A DNA stretch of 64,000 nt from Robiginitomaculum sp. (GTDB taxonomy: Bacteria > Pseudomonadota > Alphaproteobacteria > Caulobacterales > Maricaulaceae). Position 1 is the first letter of the stretch, and each line of letters begins with the position of its first letter. The translations under genes were made by a program, and so were the position numbers. Positions 43,758 through 54,573 of this stretch are shown here, in pieces. The notes below the pieces were generated by a model. That model worked only from the letters and a program-made list of their open reading frames with translations. It was not told where the DNA came from and did not search any database. Where the stretch lies: assembly GCA_016765135.1 (NCBI GenBank), contig JAESQN010000044.1, positions 126,001 through 190,000 on the forward strand. The letters run 5' to 3'.

Positions 43758-45284
43758 ATGATTGAGGCTGGAACATTTAAGGGAAAAACCATTGCCGTTT
43801 TCGGGCTGGGGCGGAGTGGTATCACTGCGGCGCTATCCTTGCAAAAAGGTGGGGCCGATGTTCTGGCGTGGGACGACAATGAAGCCAGCCAAAAATCCGC
43901 CAAAGACCAAGGTGTGCGTGTCAAAGATTTGACAAAGGCTGATTGGGACAAGATAGATGAATTGATGTTATCACCCGGCGTCCCCCATGAACTACCAAAA
44001 GCTCATTGGAGCGCAGAGAAGGCCAAGAATGCAGGCGTGCCTATCATTTGCGATATAGAGATTTTCGCTCGCGAGGTCATGGCCCGCGCTCCAGAGCGCC
44101 GCCCCAATATCATCGCAATTACGGGCACTAATGGCAAATCTACCACGACGGCTCTCATTGGTCATATATTGGCAGAAGCCGGGCGCGATTCGCAAGTTGG
44201 CGGTAATATCGGGCGCGGGGTGCTTGATCTGGAAGATATTTACGGTGGGGCCAACTACGTATTGGAACTGTCATCATATCAGCTTGAGCGCACATATAGT
44301 CTTAAAGCCAATGCAGCGATTTTCCTAAACCTGACACCAGACCACCTGGACCGGCACGGTGATATGAAGGCTTATGAGCAGGCCAAATTGCGTATATTCG
44401 CAAACCAGACGAAAGATGATACGGCGATTATCGGTGTTGACGGACCGCAAGGAAAGCGGATTTGCTCCCGGCTTAAAGCGCAAAATGGTCGCCGTGTGCT
44501 ACCCATTTCAGGCAAGCGCTCACTCGGGCGCGGGGTGTGCGTTATCAAAGGTAAGCTGTACTCCATGATGGACGGGCGTTGTGAATTGGTTGTGGATTTA
44601 CGGGATGCTGCGGGCCTTGACGGAGAACATAACTGGCAAAATGCCGCTGCCGCTTACGGAGCTGTACGGGCCTTGGGGCTAAAACCCAAAACTATCGGCA
44701 AAGCCATACTCAGCTTTCCTGGGCTGGCTCACCGCCTTGAAAACATAGGCCATGCCGGGCCCGTGAAATATGTAAATGACAGCAAGGCTACAAATGTAGA
44801 TGCTGTGGCGCAGGCACTTAAGACCTATGACAATATTTACTGGATTGCTGGTGGTCAAGCTAAACAAAATATGGCTAAACAAAATATGGCTAAACAAGAT
44901 ATGGCTAAAGAGGGTGCTCTTGACGCGTTAGCCCCTCATTTTGGCAATATTACCCGTGCCTATTTAATCGGCGAAGCGGCGGACGATTTTGAACGTAGTT
45001 TAAAAGCCAAAAAAGTTACCGCAAAAGTATCCACAGAATTGCGGTTGGCCATAATGTGTGCCACCAAGGATGCGTTGGCATCGCGGGCACCCAATCCAGT
45101 TGTTTTGTTGTCTCCGGCCTGCGCGAGCTTTGACCAATTTAAAGATTTCGAAGCAAGGGGCGACGAGTTTCGCAAGCTTAGTCTTGAAATCATTGGCGTG
45201 TTCGAACGTGAAAAAGCCAATATTGACCCCAGTACTAGCCCGAGTACTAGCCCGAGTGCAACCGGCAAAGAAAACGTCGCATGA
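43758..45284 (+). CDS. murD: UDP-MurNAc-L-alanine:D-glutamate ligase with repeat insert
   Basis: MurD adds D-Glu to UDP-MurNAc-L-Ala. At 508 residues it is about 50 longer than usual. The N-terminal domain (VFGLGRSGITAAL), central ATPase (TGTNGKSTTTALIG) and substrate motif LTPDHLDRHGD are intact. In the C-terminal domain, where the family has a GGxxK loop, there are three head-to-tail copies of a 5-residue unit (AKQNM, AKQNM, AKQDM; residues 368-382). The tail ends in a Ser/Thr/Pro repeat (STSPSTSPSAT). It overlaps ftsW by 4 bases. Confidence 0.96.
   Translation: MIEAGTFKGKTIAVFGLGRSGITAALSLQKGGADVLAWDDNEASQKSAKDQGVRVKDLTKADWDKIDELMLSPGVPHELPKAHWSAEKAKNAGVPIICDIEIFAREVMARAPERRPNIIAITGTNGKSTTTALIGHILAEAGRDSQVGGNIGRGVLDLEDIYGGANYVLELSSYQLERTYSLKANAAIFLNLTPDHLDRHGDMKAYEQAKLRIFANQTKDDTAIIGVDGPQGKRICSRLKAQNGRRVLPISGKRSLGRGVCVIKGKLYSMMDGRCELVVDLRDAAGLDGEHNWQNAAAAYGAVRALGLKPKTIGKAILSFPGLAHRLENIGHAGPVKYVNDSKATNVDAVAQALKTYDNIYWIAGGQAKQNMAKQNMAKQDMAKEGALDALAPHFGNITRAYLIGEAADDFERSLKAKKVTAKVSTELRLAIMCATKDALASRAPNPVVLLSPACASFDQFKDFEARGDEFRKLSLEIIGVFEREKANIDPSTSPSTSPSATGKENVA
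44859..44910 (+). repeat. 15-bp tandem repeat inside murD
   Basis: GCTAAACAAAATATG is repeated three times in frame (44859-44903, last copy with one change), followed by a partial fourth copy. It encodes a polar 5-residue repeat in the C-terminal domain of MurD. A second short repeat, AGTACTAGCCCG, occurs twice near the end of the same gene (45230-45253). Confidence 0.9.
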
Positions 45285-46414
45285 TTGGTCGTTCGCGAAC
45301 CAATCGTTTTGTCGTACTGGAGTGGTGGCGCAGTATTGACCGGGTCACATTGGGCCTGTTTGTGGCGCTGTTAATTTTTGGGCTTGTTTTGTCCATGGCG
45401 GCTAGTCCGGCTGCTGCTAACCGGCTTGGCTATGATAACCCGTTCTTCTTTCTGATGCGCCAAAGCCTGTTTGTCACAATGGGTTTTTTTGGCGCGATTA
45501 TCGTCTCTATGATGCCGATCAATAATGCGAGACGTATCGCAGTGTTAGCGTTAATCGGTGCGGTTATCGTTATGGTGTTATTGCCAGAATTTGGCAATAA
45601 GGTCAAAGGTTCGACGCGGTGGATCAGGATAGGGCCTCTGTCTTTGCAGCCTTCTGAATTCGCCAAACCGGGTTTCGTCGTTTTTGCGGCCTGGATGTTT
45701 TCCGTGCGCAAAAAAAGCCCTGAGTTTCCCGGTGTAGCGATTTTGTTTATAGTCTATGTATTGTTGATTTTTTTGCTGATCAACCAGCCTGATTTTGGCC
45801 AGTCCTTTTTGCTGACCATGATTTTTGGGGCCGTGTTTTTCTATGCGGGATTGTCGTTGAGGTGGATGGTAATTTTGGCGGGGTTGTCATTGGTCGGCTC
45901 TTTGGCCGCTTTCAATTTTTTACCGCACGTAAATGACCGTATAAGCCGTTTCTTAAATCCTGAAGGCTCCGATACTTACCAGACCGACAAAGCTTTGGAA
46001 GCCATTGCTAATGGCGGGCTGTTCGGTCGTGGCCCTGGTGAAGGGAGTATTAAAAACCAGCTCCCCGATGCCCATACGGATTTTATTTTTGCCGTGGCGG
46101 TTGAGGAATTTGGGTTCTTGCTATCGGTCGGCCTTGTTTTTTTGCTCGCGGCTTTTGTCGCCCGAAGTTTTAGGAATGCATTACATCTAACCGATTATTT
46201 TTCGCAATTGGCTGTTGCAGGACTGGCGACAATGATTGGTTTGCAAACCATGATTAACTTGGCCGTTAATCTCAATATCGCGCCGCCAAAGGGCATGACT
46301 TTACCATTTATTTCTTACGGCGGTTCGTCCATGCTAGCCATGAGTTTCTCCGCCGGGTTGATTCTCGCATTTTCAAGAAAGCGACCCGGTGCTTATGGGT
46401 TTGGAGTTGTGTAA
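45281..46414 (+). CDS. ftsW: peptidoglycan glycosyltransferase FtsW
   Basis: FtsW is the SEDS-family polymerase that makes septal glycan with FtsI. The 377 residues form about ten transmembrane helices. Landmarks are GNKVKGSTRWIRIGPLSLQPSEF, the large periplasmic loop with FLNPEGSDTYQTDKALEAI and the conserved PDAHTDFIFAVAVEEFG, and the C-terminal GMTLPFISYGGSSM. It overlaps murD by 4 bases; murG follows after 6. Confidence 0.97.
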   Translation: MIGRSRTNRFVVLEWWRSIDRVTLGLFVALLIFGLVLSMAASPAAANRLGYDNPFFFLMRQSLFVTMGFFGAIIVSMMPINNARRIAVLALIGAVIVMVLLPEFGNKVKGSTRWIRIGPLSLQPSEFAKPGFVVFAAWMFSVRKKSPEFPGVAILFIVYVLLIFLLINQPDFGQSFLLTMIFGAVFFYAGLSLRWMVILAGLSLVGSLAAFNFLPHVNDRISRFLNPEGSDTYQTDKALEAIANGGLFGRGPGEGSIKNQLPDAHTDFIFAVAVEEFGFLLSVGLVFLLAAFVARSFRNALHLTDYFSQLAVAGLATMIGLQTMINLAVNLNIAPPKGMTLPFISYGGSSMLAMSFSAGLILAFSRKRPGAYGFGVV

Positions 46415-46420
46415 GGGTGT

Positions 46421-47503
46421 ATGAATAAACGGATACTACTGGCGGCAGGAGGGACTGGGGGGCATATGTTCCCGGCCCAGGCGTTGGCGGAATACTTGAA
46501 GAATGACGGTTGGGATATTGCTCTGATGACCGATGCGAGGGGCCTCAAACATGCCGGCAATATTCCGGCTGACCCCATGATAGAAGTCCAGGCGGCCAGT
46601 ATCACGCCAAGGCATCCCGTGCGCGCCATTGGCGGTATGTGGAAATTGATGCAAGGGGTGAAAACCGCCAAAGCTTTCATCAAAGACTGGAAGCCGGATG
46701 TGGTGGCCGGGTTCGGCGGCTATCCTGCGTTTCCTGCACTGAAAGCCGCGCAAAGTCTGGGTGTACCAACGGTTTTGCATGAGCAAAATGCTGTGCTTGG
46801 CCGGGTCAACCGGGTGTTTGCCGCCAAGGCAAATTTGGTGGTATCGGGGTTTGAAGTGCTAGAGAAATTACCTAAAAAAGCCAATTGGCAAGTATTGGGT
46901 AATCCGCTGCGGGCGCATATTATAGACGCGAGCCAGAGGGTCTATCAGCTGCCAACTGGTAAAATAAATTTACTGATCGTTGGGGGCAGCCTGGGTGCGC
47001 GGCTTCTAAGCGAGACAGTGCCGCAAGCGGTGGCTTTGCTGCCTGAAGATATGCGCTCGCGTTTGTCAGTTATACAGCAGACCCGAGCGGAAAGCCTGGA
47101 CTTTGCCAGGGACATATATGCGCAGGCAGGCGTTCAGGCCATATGCGAGCCGTTCTTTACGGACATAGAAACTCATCTTGCCAATGCCCATTACATTATT
47201 GCCCGGGCAGGGGCGTCTAGCGTGTCGGAAATTATGGCAATGGGGCTACCATCATTATTGGTGCCTTTGAAAATTGCCATGGATGATCATCAGAGCGTGA
47301 ATGCAATGCCCTTAAAAGACCTCGGGGCTGCCGATATTTTGCCTGAATTCGAGTTTACGCCGGACATAGTTAAATCTATTCTCTTGGAGAGGTTGAATGA
47401 TTCGTTCTGGCTTGAAACCGCATCCCGTGCAACCCGCAACGCGGCCAAACCGGGTGCCACAACTGATTTGGCGAAGTGCGTCACTAATATCGCCATCCGC
47501 TAA
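46421..47503 (+). CDS. murG: UDP-GlcNAc:lipid I GlcNAc transferase MurG
   Basis: MurG makes lipid II by adding GlcNAc to lipid I. The 360-residue GT-B enzyme has the glycine-rich [10 protein letters not shown] near the N-terminus, [25 protein letters not shown] in the acceptor domain (donor-domain boundary), and GGSLGAR plus [15 protein letters not shown] in the donor domain. It is intact and lies in the fixed ftsW-murG-murC order. murC starts 13 bases later. Confidence 0.97.
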   Translation: MNKRILLAAGGTGGHMFPAQALAEYLKNDGWDIALMTDARGLKHAGNIPADPMIEVQAASITPRHPVRAIGGMWKLMQGVKTAKAFIKDWKPDVVAGFGGYPAFPALKAAQSLGVPTVLHEQNAVLGRVNRVFAAKANLVVSGFEVLEKLPKKANWQVLGNPLRAHIIDASQRVYQLPTGKINLLIVGGSLGARLLSETVPQAVALLPEDMRSRLSVIQQTRAESLDFARDIYAQAGVQAICEPFFTDIETHLANAHYIIARAGASSVSEIMAMGLPSLLVPLKIAMDDHQSVNAMPLKDLGAADILPEFEFTPDIVKSILLERLNDSFWLETASRATRNAAKPGATTDLAKCVTNIAIR

Positions 47504-47516
47504 CGGAAATATAAAT

Positions 47517-48956
47517 ATGCAAACCCAAATGCCATTTGAACATATGCCATTCGATATTGGGCCGATACATTTTGTCGGGATTGGCGGTATCGGTATGAGC
47601 GGCATTGCCGAAGTTATGCTTAATCTAGGCTATCAGGTGCAAGGCTCGGATATCCGCGAAAATGATATTGTCAAGCGGCTCAAACGCTTAGGGGCCACAA
47701 TATATATTGGGCAAAAAACCGAACAGGTCCACGGAAGTGCAGCCATTGTCGTATCGTCGGCGATCTTGCAAGATAATGTGGAACTGGTCGAAGCCCGTGC
47801 CCGCGCTATCCCGGTGGTGCGGCGTGCTGAAATGCTGGCCGAATTGATGCGGCTTAAATGGGCGGTTGCGGTCGGTGGCACTCACGGCAAAACTACGACT
47901 ACATCCATGGTCGCAGCGCTTCTGGACGGCGGCGGGCTTGATCCTACGGTCATCAATGGCGGTATCATCAATGCTTATGGGGCCAATGCCAAATTGGGCG
48001 CAGGCAAGTGGATGGTGGTTGAGGCTGATGAGAGCGATGGTTCTTTCTTGAAGCTGTTTCCAACCGTCGCAATCGTTACCAATATTGATCCCGAGCACAT
48101 GGAGCATTACGGGGAATTTGATAATCTGCGCGCCGCTTTTGACACATTCGTGGAGAATTTACCTTTCTACGGGTTTGCGGTGTTGTGCATTGATCACCCC
48201 GAGGTACAGGCTTTGGTTAGCCGGGTGACAGACCGCAAAGTTGTCACCTACGGGTTTAATGCCCAAGCTGATGTGCGTATTGAAAATTTAAGATACGAAA
48301 ACGGCAGGGCCGTATTTGACGCAGTGTTCCGTTCGCGTGGCGAAGCGGCCGAAATTAGGTGGGCCGATTTGATCTTGCCTATGGCCGGGGATCATAATAC
48401 CCAAAACGCATTGGCCGCTATTGCCGTAGCCTATGAGCTTGGATTGGACGAGGAGCAAGTCCGTGCAGGTCTCAAAGGTTTTAGCGGGGTGAAACGCCGC
48501 TTTACCCATGTGGGCACATGGAATGGTGTGACAATAATAGATGATTACGGTCATCACCCGGTCGAAATAGCCGCCGTGCTTAAAGCTGCGCGACAGGTGT
48601 GCCCAGTCAGCAGCATAAGCAGCAAGGGAAAAATCCATGCCGTTGTTCAGCCCCACAGATATTCCCGCTTGCAGGATTTGTTTGATGAGTTTTGCACCTG
48701 TTTTAATGATGCGGATGCAGTATATGTCACCGATGTTTATGAGGCTGGAGAAGAACCAATAGACGGTATCGACGGCCCGGCACTGGTAGAAGGTTTGGCA
48801 CGACACGGTCATAGAAATGCGCAGTCTGTTGAGCGCAAGACATTGGCTAAGACCTTAAAGTCTGTTATAGAGCCGGGCGATTATATAGTCTATCTTGGTG
48901 CCGGGGATATTACGTTTTGGGCCGCAGAGCTTCCCGAAAAACTAGCGGAGCTGTAA
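47517..48956 (+). CDS. murC: UDP-MurNAc:L-alanine ligase
   Basis: MurC adds the first amino acid of the stem. The 479-residue ligase has the Rossmann start [17 protein letters not shown] motif [22 protein letters not shown], and [18 protein letters not shown] in the C-terminal domain. A short Ser-rich insert ([11 protein letters not shown]) lies just before the conserved [10 protein letters not shown]. The ATG at 47517 fits the family start; an in-frame ATG at 47397 lies inside murG and is not likely. Confidence 0.96.
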   Translation: MQTQMPFEHMPFDIGPIHFVGIGGIGMSGIAEVMLNLGYQVQGSDIRENDIVKRLKRLGATIYIGQKTEQVHGSAAIVVSSAILQDNVELVEARARAIPVVRRAEMLAELMRLKWAVAVGGTHGKTTTTSMVAALLDGGGLDPTVINGGIINAYGANAKLGAGKWMVVEADESDGSFLKLFPTVAIVTNIDPEHMEHYGEFDNLRAAFDTFVENLPFYGFAVLCIDHPEVQALVSRVTDRKVVTYGFNAQADVRIENLRYENGRAVFDAVFRSRGEAAEIRWADLILPMAGDHNTQNALAAIAVAYELGLDEEQVRAGLKGFSGVKRRFTHVGTWNGVTIIDDYGHHPVEIAAVLKAARQVCPVSSISSKGKIHAVVQPHRYSRLQDLFDEFCTCFNDADAVYVTDVYEAGEEPIDGIDGPALVEGLARHGHRNAQSVERKTLAKTLKSVIEPGDYIVYLGAGDITFWAAELPEKLAEL

Positions 48957-48958
48957 AT

Positions 48959-49894
48959 ATGACATTTCCTTCCATTTTGCACCAATTGCCTGAAGTACGA
49001 GGGAAGCTGAAGGAAAATGTGCTTTTGGCACCCTTTACCTGGTTTCGGGTTGGTGGCGTTGCCCAGGTCTTGTTTATCCCTGAAGACGAAGCGGATTTAG
49101 CTTTGTTTCTGGCGCAAGTGCCTATGGATATTCCGGTGCAAGTCTTGGGCGTTGCCTCCAACACCTTGGTGCGCGACGGAGGTGTGCCGGGTGTTGTCAT
49201 CCGACTTGGCCCTAATTTTGGTAAAGTAGATTTGTTGGGCGAATACAGAATACGCGCCGGAGCGGCATGCCTTGATTCCGTATTGGCAAAACATGCCGGC
49301 GCTTCGGGCATTGGCGGCCTGGAGTTTTTTGTTGGCATCCCGGGAACTGTCGGTGGGGCGTTGCGGATGAATGCCGGTTGTTACGGAGGGGATACTAAAA
49401 GTGTATTACTTGATGTTGTGGCTTTGGATCGGCGCGGGCGGCGGCAAATATTATCGGTACGCGAAATGGGATATACCTATCGGCACACAGATGTGCCTGA
49501 GGATTTAATCTTTATACAAGCGGTGTTTCAAGGCTTTGAGAAGCATCCGAGCCATATTTTTACCCAAATGAAGAAGATTAAAGAAGACCGGGAGTTGTCA
49601 CAACCGCTTCGGGAGAAAACCGGCGGTTCGACATTTAAAAACCCTAACCCAAAACTATCTGGGGGACGTGGTGCCTGGCAAGTCATTGATGCGGCTGGCG
49701 GACGCGGGTTTGAAATCAGGGGGGCGCAAATGTCGGAAAAGCACTGTAATTTTATGATCAATAAAAACAATGCCAGCGCGGCCGATTTGGAAGAGCTTGG
49801 GGAAACTATTCGCGCCAAAGTTTTGGTGTCTGAAAAAATCCGTCTGGAGTGGGAAATCCGGCGCATTGGTGTAAGGCGCGTAAATCATGGTTGA
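48959..49894 (+). CDS. murB: UDP-N-acetylenolpyruvoylglucosamine reductase
   Basis: MurB reduces UDP-GlcNAc-enolpyruvate to UDP-MurNAc with NADPH and FAD. The 311-residue protein has the FAD-binding [10 protein letters not shown], the [16 protein letters not shown] loop, [19 protein letters not shown] and the catalytic-Ser [10 protein letters not shown]. Start 48959 follows GGAG and lies 2 bases after murC; the longer in-frame start inside murC is rejected. It overlaps ddl by 8 bases. Confidence 0.96.
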   Translation: MTFPSILHQLPEVRGKLKENVLLAPFTWFRVGGVAQVLFIPEDEADLALFLAQVPMDIPVQVLGVASNTLVRDGGVPGVVIRLGPNFGKVDLLGEYRIRAGAACLDSVLAKHAGASGIGGLEFFVGIPGTVGGALRMNAGCYGGDTKSVLLDVVALDRRGRRQILSVREMGYTYRHTDVPEDLIFIQAVFQGFEKHPSHIFTQMKKIKEDRELSQPLREKTGGSTFKNPNPKLSGGRGAWQVIDAAGGRGFEIRGAQMSEKHCNFMINKNNASAADLEELGETIRAKVLVSEKIRLEWEIRRIGVRRVNHG

Positions 49895-50828
49895 GAAAAT
49901 TGCAATTCTGATGGGCGGTATGTCGGCAGAACGTGAGGTGTCTTTGGTCTCTGGTGATGCCGTCAATGAAGCTTTGGAGGCGGAGGGTTTTAAAACAATA
50001 AAGATTGATGTGGGGCAGGATTTGTGGGCGCAATTATCGCGTGCCGACCCGGATGTGGTGTTCAATTGCCTGCACGGCGAATGGGGAGAGGACGGCAGGG
50101 TGCAGGGTGTGCTGGATTTATTTGGCAAACCTTATACCCATAGCGGCGTGCTGGCGTCTGCCCTGGCCATGGATAAACACCGGGCAAAAATCGTTTTAAA
50201 GGCGTCCGGCATCCGTGTGCCCTTGGGCAAGTTGGTTGAGCGTAAGCTTGCGGCGCAAAAACATGTGATGCGACCGCCCTATGTGGTCAAACCCAATGCC
50301 CAAGGCTCTAGTGTTGGCGTATATATTGTGCCCAAAGGCGCCAAACACCCGCCCCTGGACATCGCCATGAACGAAAAAATGGGGGCGTTGGTGCTAGCGG
50401 AACGATTTGCGCCTGGCCGGGAGTTGACCGTTAGTGTGATGAACGGGAAAGCCTTGTGTGTTACTGAAATTATAGCCCATACGACATTTTACGATTATGA
50501 AGCCAAATACGCTGATGGTGGCTCCAGCCATATTGTTCCAGCTAAAATCCCCGCCGAAGTCGCAAAAATTTGTATGAAATGGGCTGAAATTGCCCACCAA
50601 GCTCTAGGGTGCCGGGGGCTTACCCGGTCTGATTTTCGCTATGATGATGAGAAAATCAACAAAAAGTCGACAAAAAAGGATATAGTAAACAAAATCGTAA
50701 TGCTTGAACTTAATACTCAACCGGGAATGACCCCAAAATCGCTTTCGCCAGAACAGGCCGAGGCGACGGGCATGAATTTTCGCCAGCTTTGCCGCTGGAT
50801 AGTTGAGGACGCTACATGGCCAAGGTAG
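49887..50828 (+). CDS. ddl: D-alanine--D-alanine ligase with lysine-rich insert
   Basis: Ddl makes D-Ala-D-Ala for MurF. The 313-residue ATP-grasp enzyme begins with [18 protein letters not shown] and has [31 protein letters not shown] and [10 protein letters not shown]. Between SDFRYD and LELNTQ there is a lysine-rich stretch ([16 protein letters not shown], within residues 253-271) where family members usually have only a few residues. The enzyme should still be active. It overlaps ftsQ by 13 bases. Confidence 0.95.
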   Translation: MVEKIAILMGGMSAEREVSLVSGDAVNEALEAEGFKTIKIDVGQDLWAQLSRADPDVVFNCLHGEWGEDGRVQGVLDLFGKPYTHSGVLASALAMDKHRAKIVLKASGIRVPLGKLVERKLAAQKHVMRPPYVVKPNAQGSSVGVYIVPKGAKHPPLDIAMNEKMGALVLAERFAPGRELTVSVMNGKALCVTEIIAHTTFYDYEAKYADGGSSHIVPAKIPAEVAKICMKWAEIAHQALGCRGLTRSDFRYDDEKINKKSTKKDIVNKIVMLELNTQPGMTPKSLSPEQAEATGMNFRQLCRWIVEDATWPR

Positions 50829-51733
50829 GAAATATGGGTAGGGCTGGCAAGCCAAGGAAAGCTGCGAAGTTTGGAGGTGCGCGGCGGGTAAGCCCGCTTA
50901 AGCCGGGATTGCGCGGAGCGCGCAACTGGGCAACAGCGCAAATCCGCAGTGCCAGTTATTCACGCCGCAAGTTTAACCGTCTTTTGATCACGGCCTTGGC
51001 CTTGATCTTTGGAGTTGTTTGGGGCGGGTTGTGGCTCGGTGGTTTTTTACCGCAAATTTCGTCAAACATTGACCAATTTAAAAAGCAACGATTGGTCGGT
51101 ATGGGCTTTGTTGTGAAATACGTGGATGTTGTCGGTGAAGGCCGTGTCCAGGAAGACAAAATCCGGCAAATGCTGGGTGTCAGGCCGGGTGATTATTTGT
51201 TTGATATGGATATTGAGAATGCGCAAGAGCGGATTCAATCTCTGAGCTGGGTGGAAACGGCAGTTGTACGCCGTTTGTGGCCTGACCGTATTGTGGTACA
51301 TATAAATGAGCGCAGACCCTATGCTCTGTGGCAGACCAATCAAACCATACATGTGGTTGATAATACAGGTGCAGTTATCTCTCCAGCGGATGCAAGAGAG
51401 TTCGCACATTTACCATTTGTCGTTGGCCCCGGTGCTGCGTCCCGTGCGCAAACCGTATGGACGATGCTGAAATCTCATCCGGATGTGTTTGAAAGAGCGG
51501 AGGCAATGGTTTTTGTGGGCGGCAGGCGATGGGATATTGTATTAAACGGCGGGTTGCGAATATTGTTGCCAGAACAAAACCCTGGTGCGGCGTTGCATAG
51601 GTTTGATACATATAATCAACAATACGGGCTTCTCGATTTGAATTTGCAACGTGTTGATATGCGGGTGAAGGGTCGATTGACGTTAAAGCCAAGAGACGCG
51701 GAAAAACGCGCCCGAAAACCTAAGAGAGTTTAG
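50816..51733 (+). CDS. ftsQ: cell division protein FtsQ
   Basis: FtsQ is a bitopic divisome scaffold. The 305 residues include a long basic cytoplasmic N-terminus (about 1-60), one membrane helix ([20 protein letters not shown]), a POTRA domain ([20 protein letters not shown], then [20 protein letters not shown]) and the FtsQ beta domain ending in [13 protein letters not shown]. It lies between ddl and ftsA, and is 3 bases from ftsA. Confidence 0.93.
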   Translation: MAKVGNMGRAGKPRKAAKFGGARRVSPLKPGLRGARNWATAQIRSASYSRRKFNRLLITALALIFGVVWGGLWLGGFLPQISSNIDQFKKQRLVGMGFVVKYVDVVGEGRVQEDKIRQMLGVRPGDYLFDMDIENAQERIQSLSWVETAVVRRLWPDRIVVHINERRPYALWQTNQTIHVVDNTGAVISPADAREFAHLPFVVGPGAASRAQTVWTMLKSHPDVFERAEAMVFVGGRRWDIVLNGGLRILLPEQNPGAALHRFDTYNQQYGLLDLNLQRVDMRVKGRLTLKPRDAEKRARKPKRV

Positions 51734-51736
51734 GGA

Positions 51737-53017
51737 GTGGCGTTGTTTTCTGGTCGTTCAGGCACCGCACAGCCTGAAATATTTGCTATTCTTGATGTGG
51801 GCTCCAGCAAAGTTGTATGTTTTATCGGCCAGCAGGAAGAAAATACAGGCGTGCGCATACTTGGTGCAGGTTATCAAGCCAGTGCTGGCTTAAAGGCGGG
51901 TGCCGTGGTTGATATGGAGGCGGCAGAACATACAATCCGGCATGCGGTTGAAAAGGCGGAGCGTGCTGCTGGTTTTGCCATTCAGTCAGTGATCGTCAAT
52001 GTGTCTACCCGTTCCTTGAAGTCGCGCCATATCAATGTGGAAACTAAATTTTCCAGCGCAGAGGTGGCTGACAAAGATTTACGGCGCGTGATTGATACGG
52101 CTATGGTTGAATTTGCGGAACCGGATCAGGCAATATTACATGCCTTGCCACTAAATTGGACGTTGGACGGCGAGCGCGGTATCCGTGACCCACGTGGTAT
52201 GTTCGGGAGCCATTTGGGTGTGGACATGCATTTCGTTACGGCAAATGTCGGGGTTTTACGCAACCTTTCTCACTGTATAGAGCGTTGCCATTTGCGCATT
52301 GAGGGTATGATCGCATCGCCTTATGCAGCAGGGGAGGCGGTTTTGGTCGAAGATGAATTTGATCTTGGCGTTACCGTGATTGATATGGGGGCGGGGATTA
52401 CAACGGCTGCTGTATTCCGTGACCGAACTTTGGCTTTTGTTGACGCTATTAGTGTTGGTGGTAAAAACGTGACAAGCGACATAGCACGCGGCTTGACCAC
52501 GCCGTGGGAAGCTGCGGAGCGTATTAAAACCATCTATGGGTCAGCTTTGGAAAGCCCAGGCGATGATGGGCAGACGGTGCCCTGTCCGCCTATGGGCGCT
52601 GAAGACGAACTACACCAGGAACCGTTATCTGCCCTGACCAGTATTGTACGCTCCCGGGCTGAAGAGACATTTGAAATTTTGCGCGACCGGTTTAAGGCGG
52701 CGGGTATAGGTGATTTTGCCGGGCGCCGTATTGTGCTTACCGGGGGTGCGGCGCAATTGTCGGGTGCCGTGCAGTTGGCAGAATATATATTTGGCAAGCG
52801 TGTACGGGTCGGTCGACCTCACGGATTGTTCGGCTTGCCGGACACGATGACAGGGCCGGACTTTGCCGTGGCCGCAGGATTGATCAAGCACGTTTTTCAA
52901 GAAAAAAGAGAAGCCATATCCGGGCCGCCTGATTTGTCTGGGCGACGAATTCGCCAGCGCCGCTACGCGGGCGGAAATGTTGTGCGGTCTTTCAAGTGGT
53001 TTAAGGATAATTTCTAA
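51737..53017 (+). CDS. ftsA: cell division protein FtsA
   Basis: FtsA is the actin-like protein that tethers FtsZ to the membrane. The 426 residues have the phosphate loop ILDVGSSKVVCFIG, the 1C domain (about 90-170), VIDMGAGITTAAVF and VLTGGAAQLSG. The C-terminus ends in a basic/hydrophobic segment (NVVRSFKWFKDNF) suited to an amphipathic membrane-targeting helix. Translation starts at GTG 51737; AAGAGAG about 8 bases before it supports this. Confidence 0.96.
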   Translation: MALFSGRSGTAQPEIFAILDVGSSKVVCFIGQQEENTGVRILGAGYQASAGLKAGAVVDMEAAEHTIRHAVEKAERAAGFAIQSVIVNVSTRSLKSRHINVETKFSSAEVADKDLRRVIDTAMVEFAEPDQAILHALPLNWTLDGERGIRDPRGMFGSHLGVDMHFVTANVGVLRNLSHCIERCHLRIEGMIASPYAAGEAVLVEDEFDLGVTVIDMGAGITTAAVFRDRTLAFVDAISVGGKNVTSDIARGLTTPWEAAERIKTIYGSALESPGDDGQTVPCPPMGAEDELHQEPLSALTSIVRSRAEETFEILRDRFKAAGIGDFAGRRIVLTGGAAQLSGAVQLAEYIFGKRVRVGRPHGLFGLPDTMTGPDFAVAAGLIKHVFQEKREAISGPPDLSGRRIRQRRYAGGNVVRSFKWFKDNF

Positions 53018-53042
53018 AGAGCAGCTCATTTTCTTTGTAGCA

Positions 53043-53056
53043 TTAACGTATGTTAA
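53043..53056. promoter_or_regulatory. TTAAC palindrome between ftsA and ftsZ
   Basis: TTAAC-GTAT-GTTAA (53043-53056) is an inverted repeat with TTAA half-sites 6 bases apart, in the 98-base gap before ftsZ. CtrA boxes are TTAA-N7-TTAA, so this has one base too few in the spacer. It could be a variant CtrA site, as CtrA represses ftsZ in Caulobacter, or part of a promoter. Confidence 0.35.
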
Positions 53057-53115
53057 AGGTTTTACGTGGACTTTAGCGTTAATGATTTGCAAACCATAAT
53101 GCCGAGGTCCCACAC

Positions 53116-54573
53116 ATGAGCATCAAAATATCCCTACCAAAAGCCCCCGAGTTGAAACCCCGCATTGCCGTTATCGGCGTAGGCGGTGCCGGTGGAAATG
53201 CTGTTAATAATATGATCAATTCCGGCCTGGACGGGATCGAGTTCTTGGTTGCCAATACGGACGCCCAGTCGCTCGCTTTGTCCAAAACCGAGCGACGTAT
53301 TCAAATGGGAGGGGCTATCACGCAGGGGCTTGGTGCTGGTATGCGCCCGGAAGTTGGCGAGGAGGCCGCGGAGAGTTCACTGCAAGAAATTATGGAGCAC
53401 CTGGACGATACAAACATGTTGTTTGTCGCAGCTGGTATGGGGGGCGGAACCGGAACCGGAGCTGCGCCTGTTATCGCAAAGGCTGCGCGGGAACGCGGGA
53501 TATTAACTGTTGCGATTGTCACCAAGCCTTTCCAGTTCGAGGGCTCAAAGCGTATGGCATTGGCGGAAGCCGGTATTGAAACTCTCTATAATTGTGTTGA
53601 TACTTTAATTGTTATCCCAAATCAAAATTTGTTCCGCATTGCGACTGAAAGCACAACCATGGCTGATGCATTTGCCATGGCTGATGAAGTACTGAACTCC
53701 GGCGTACGGGGGATTACTGATTTGATGGTTGTGCCAGGGCTGATTAACCTGGATTTTGCTGATGTGCGCACTGTGATGGGCGAAATGGGCAAGGCTATGA
53801 TGGGTACAGGCGAAGCAACAGGTGAGCGCCGCGCTATTGAGGCCGCAGAAAGTGCAATTGCCAATCCGCTTTTGGATGATGTATCCCTCAAGGGTGCCAA
53901 AGGTGTGTTGATCAATATTACGGGCGGTTCTGACTTGACGCTTTACGAGGTTGACGAAGCGGCCAGCTTAATCCGTGGTCAGGTTGACCCAGATGCCAAT
54001 ATCATTGTCGGGTCAGCGCTTGATAAGGATCTGGACGGTATTGTACGTATTTCTGTCGTCGCCACGGGTGTGGATAGTAATGAAATTTATGCGCCGCTGG
54101 TTGCCGATATTGAAACACGTGCGGAGCCCGAGGAACAGGTGGAAGTAGCTCAAACATCAAAGAGATATTCGAATACCACAGGTGCTGAAAATGATTTTGA
54201 GCCCACATATAATGAGACGACTGATTTGCCGGACGATATAGCTATAGAGGAAGTGCAATCAGAAATACCTGAAGACAGGTTTGTTTCACGGCCCAAAGAG
54301 CCTGCGCCATTTACATATACGCGACCTAATATTGAAACACCCGATGCGCCAACAGTTTCGCCAACTGCAAGCCTGGAAAGAGAAACCATTGCGTCCGTAG
54401 AAACGCAAACGGTCGTTAAGCGTCCGTTCGGGTTTTTTGGCCGCAAAAAGACCAGGCCTGTTGCGCCAATCACTAGGCCTGATTTGACGTCAAATAAAAC
54501 AGGTGATTTGTTCGGAGTCGACGAAGATGACGAACTGGAAATTCCGTCTTTCTTACGCCGGCAAAACAAGTAA
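53116..54573 (+). CDS. ftsZ: cell division GTPase FtsZ
   Basis: FtsZ polymerises into the Z-ring. The 485-residue protein has the GTPase core with [12 protein letters not shown] near the start, the tubulin signature [12 protein letters not shown] (about 106-117) and the T7 loop region [12 protein letters not shown] long acidic, variable linker (about 325-465) follows. It ends in the conserved C-terminal peptide EIPSFLRRQ that binds FtsA. The 98-base gap upstream may contain its own promoter. Confidence 0.98.
   Translation: MSIKISLPKAPELKPRIAVIGVGGAGGNAVNNMINSGLDGIEFLVANTDAQSLALSKTERRIQMGGAITQGLGAGMRPEVGEEAAESSLQEIMEHLDDTNMLFVAAGMGGGTGTGAAPVIAKAARERGILTVAIVTKPFQFEGSKRMALAEAGIETLYNCVDTLIVIPNQNLFRIATESTTMADAFAMADEVLNSGVRGITDLMVVPGLINLDFADVRTVMGEMGKAMMGTGEATGERRAIEAAESAIANPLLDDVSLKGAKGVLINITGGSDLTLYEVDEAASLIRGQVDPDANIIVGSALDKDLDGIVRISVVATGVDSNEIYAPLVADIETRAEPEEQVEVAQTSKRYSNTTGAENDFEPTYNETTDLPDDIAIEEVQSEIPEDRFVSRPKEPAPFTYTRPNIETPDAPTVSPTASLERETIASVETQTVVKRPFGFFGRKKTRPVAPITRPDLTSNKTGDLFGVDEDDELEIPSFLRRQNK

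Noticed and set aside
44859-44910. Short direct repeats considered as a CRISPR remnant
   Set aside because: Units are 15 bases, adjacent, in frame and inside murD; no spacers are present.
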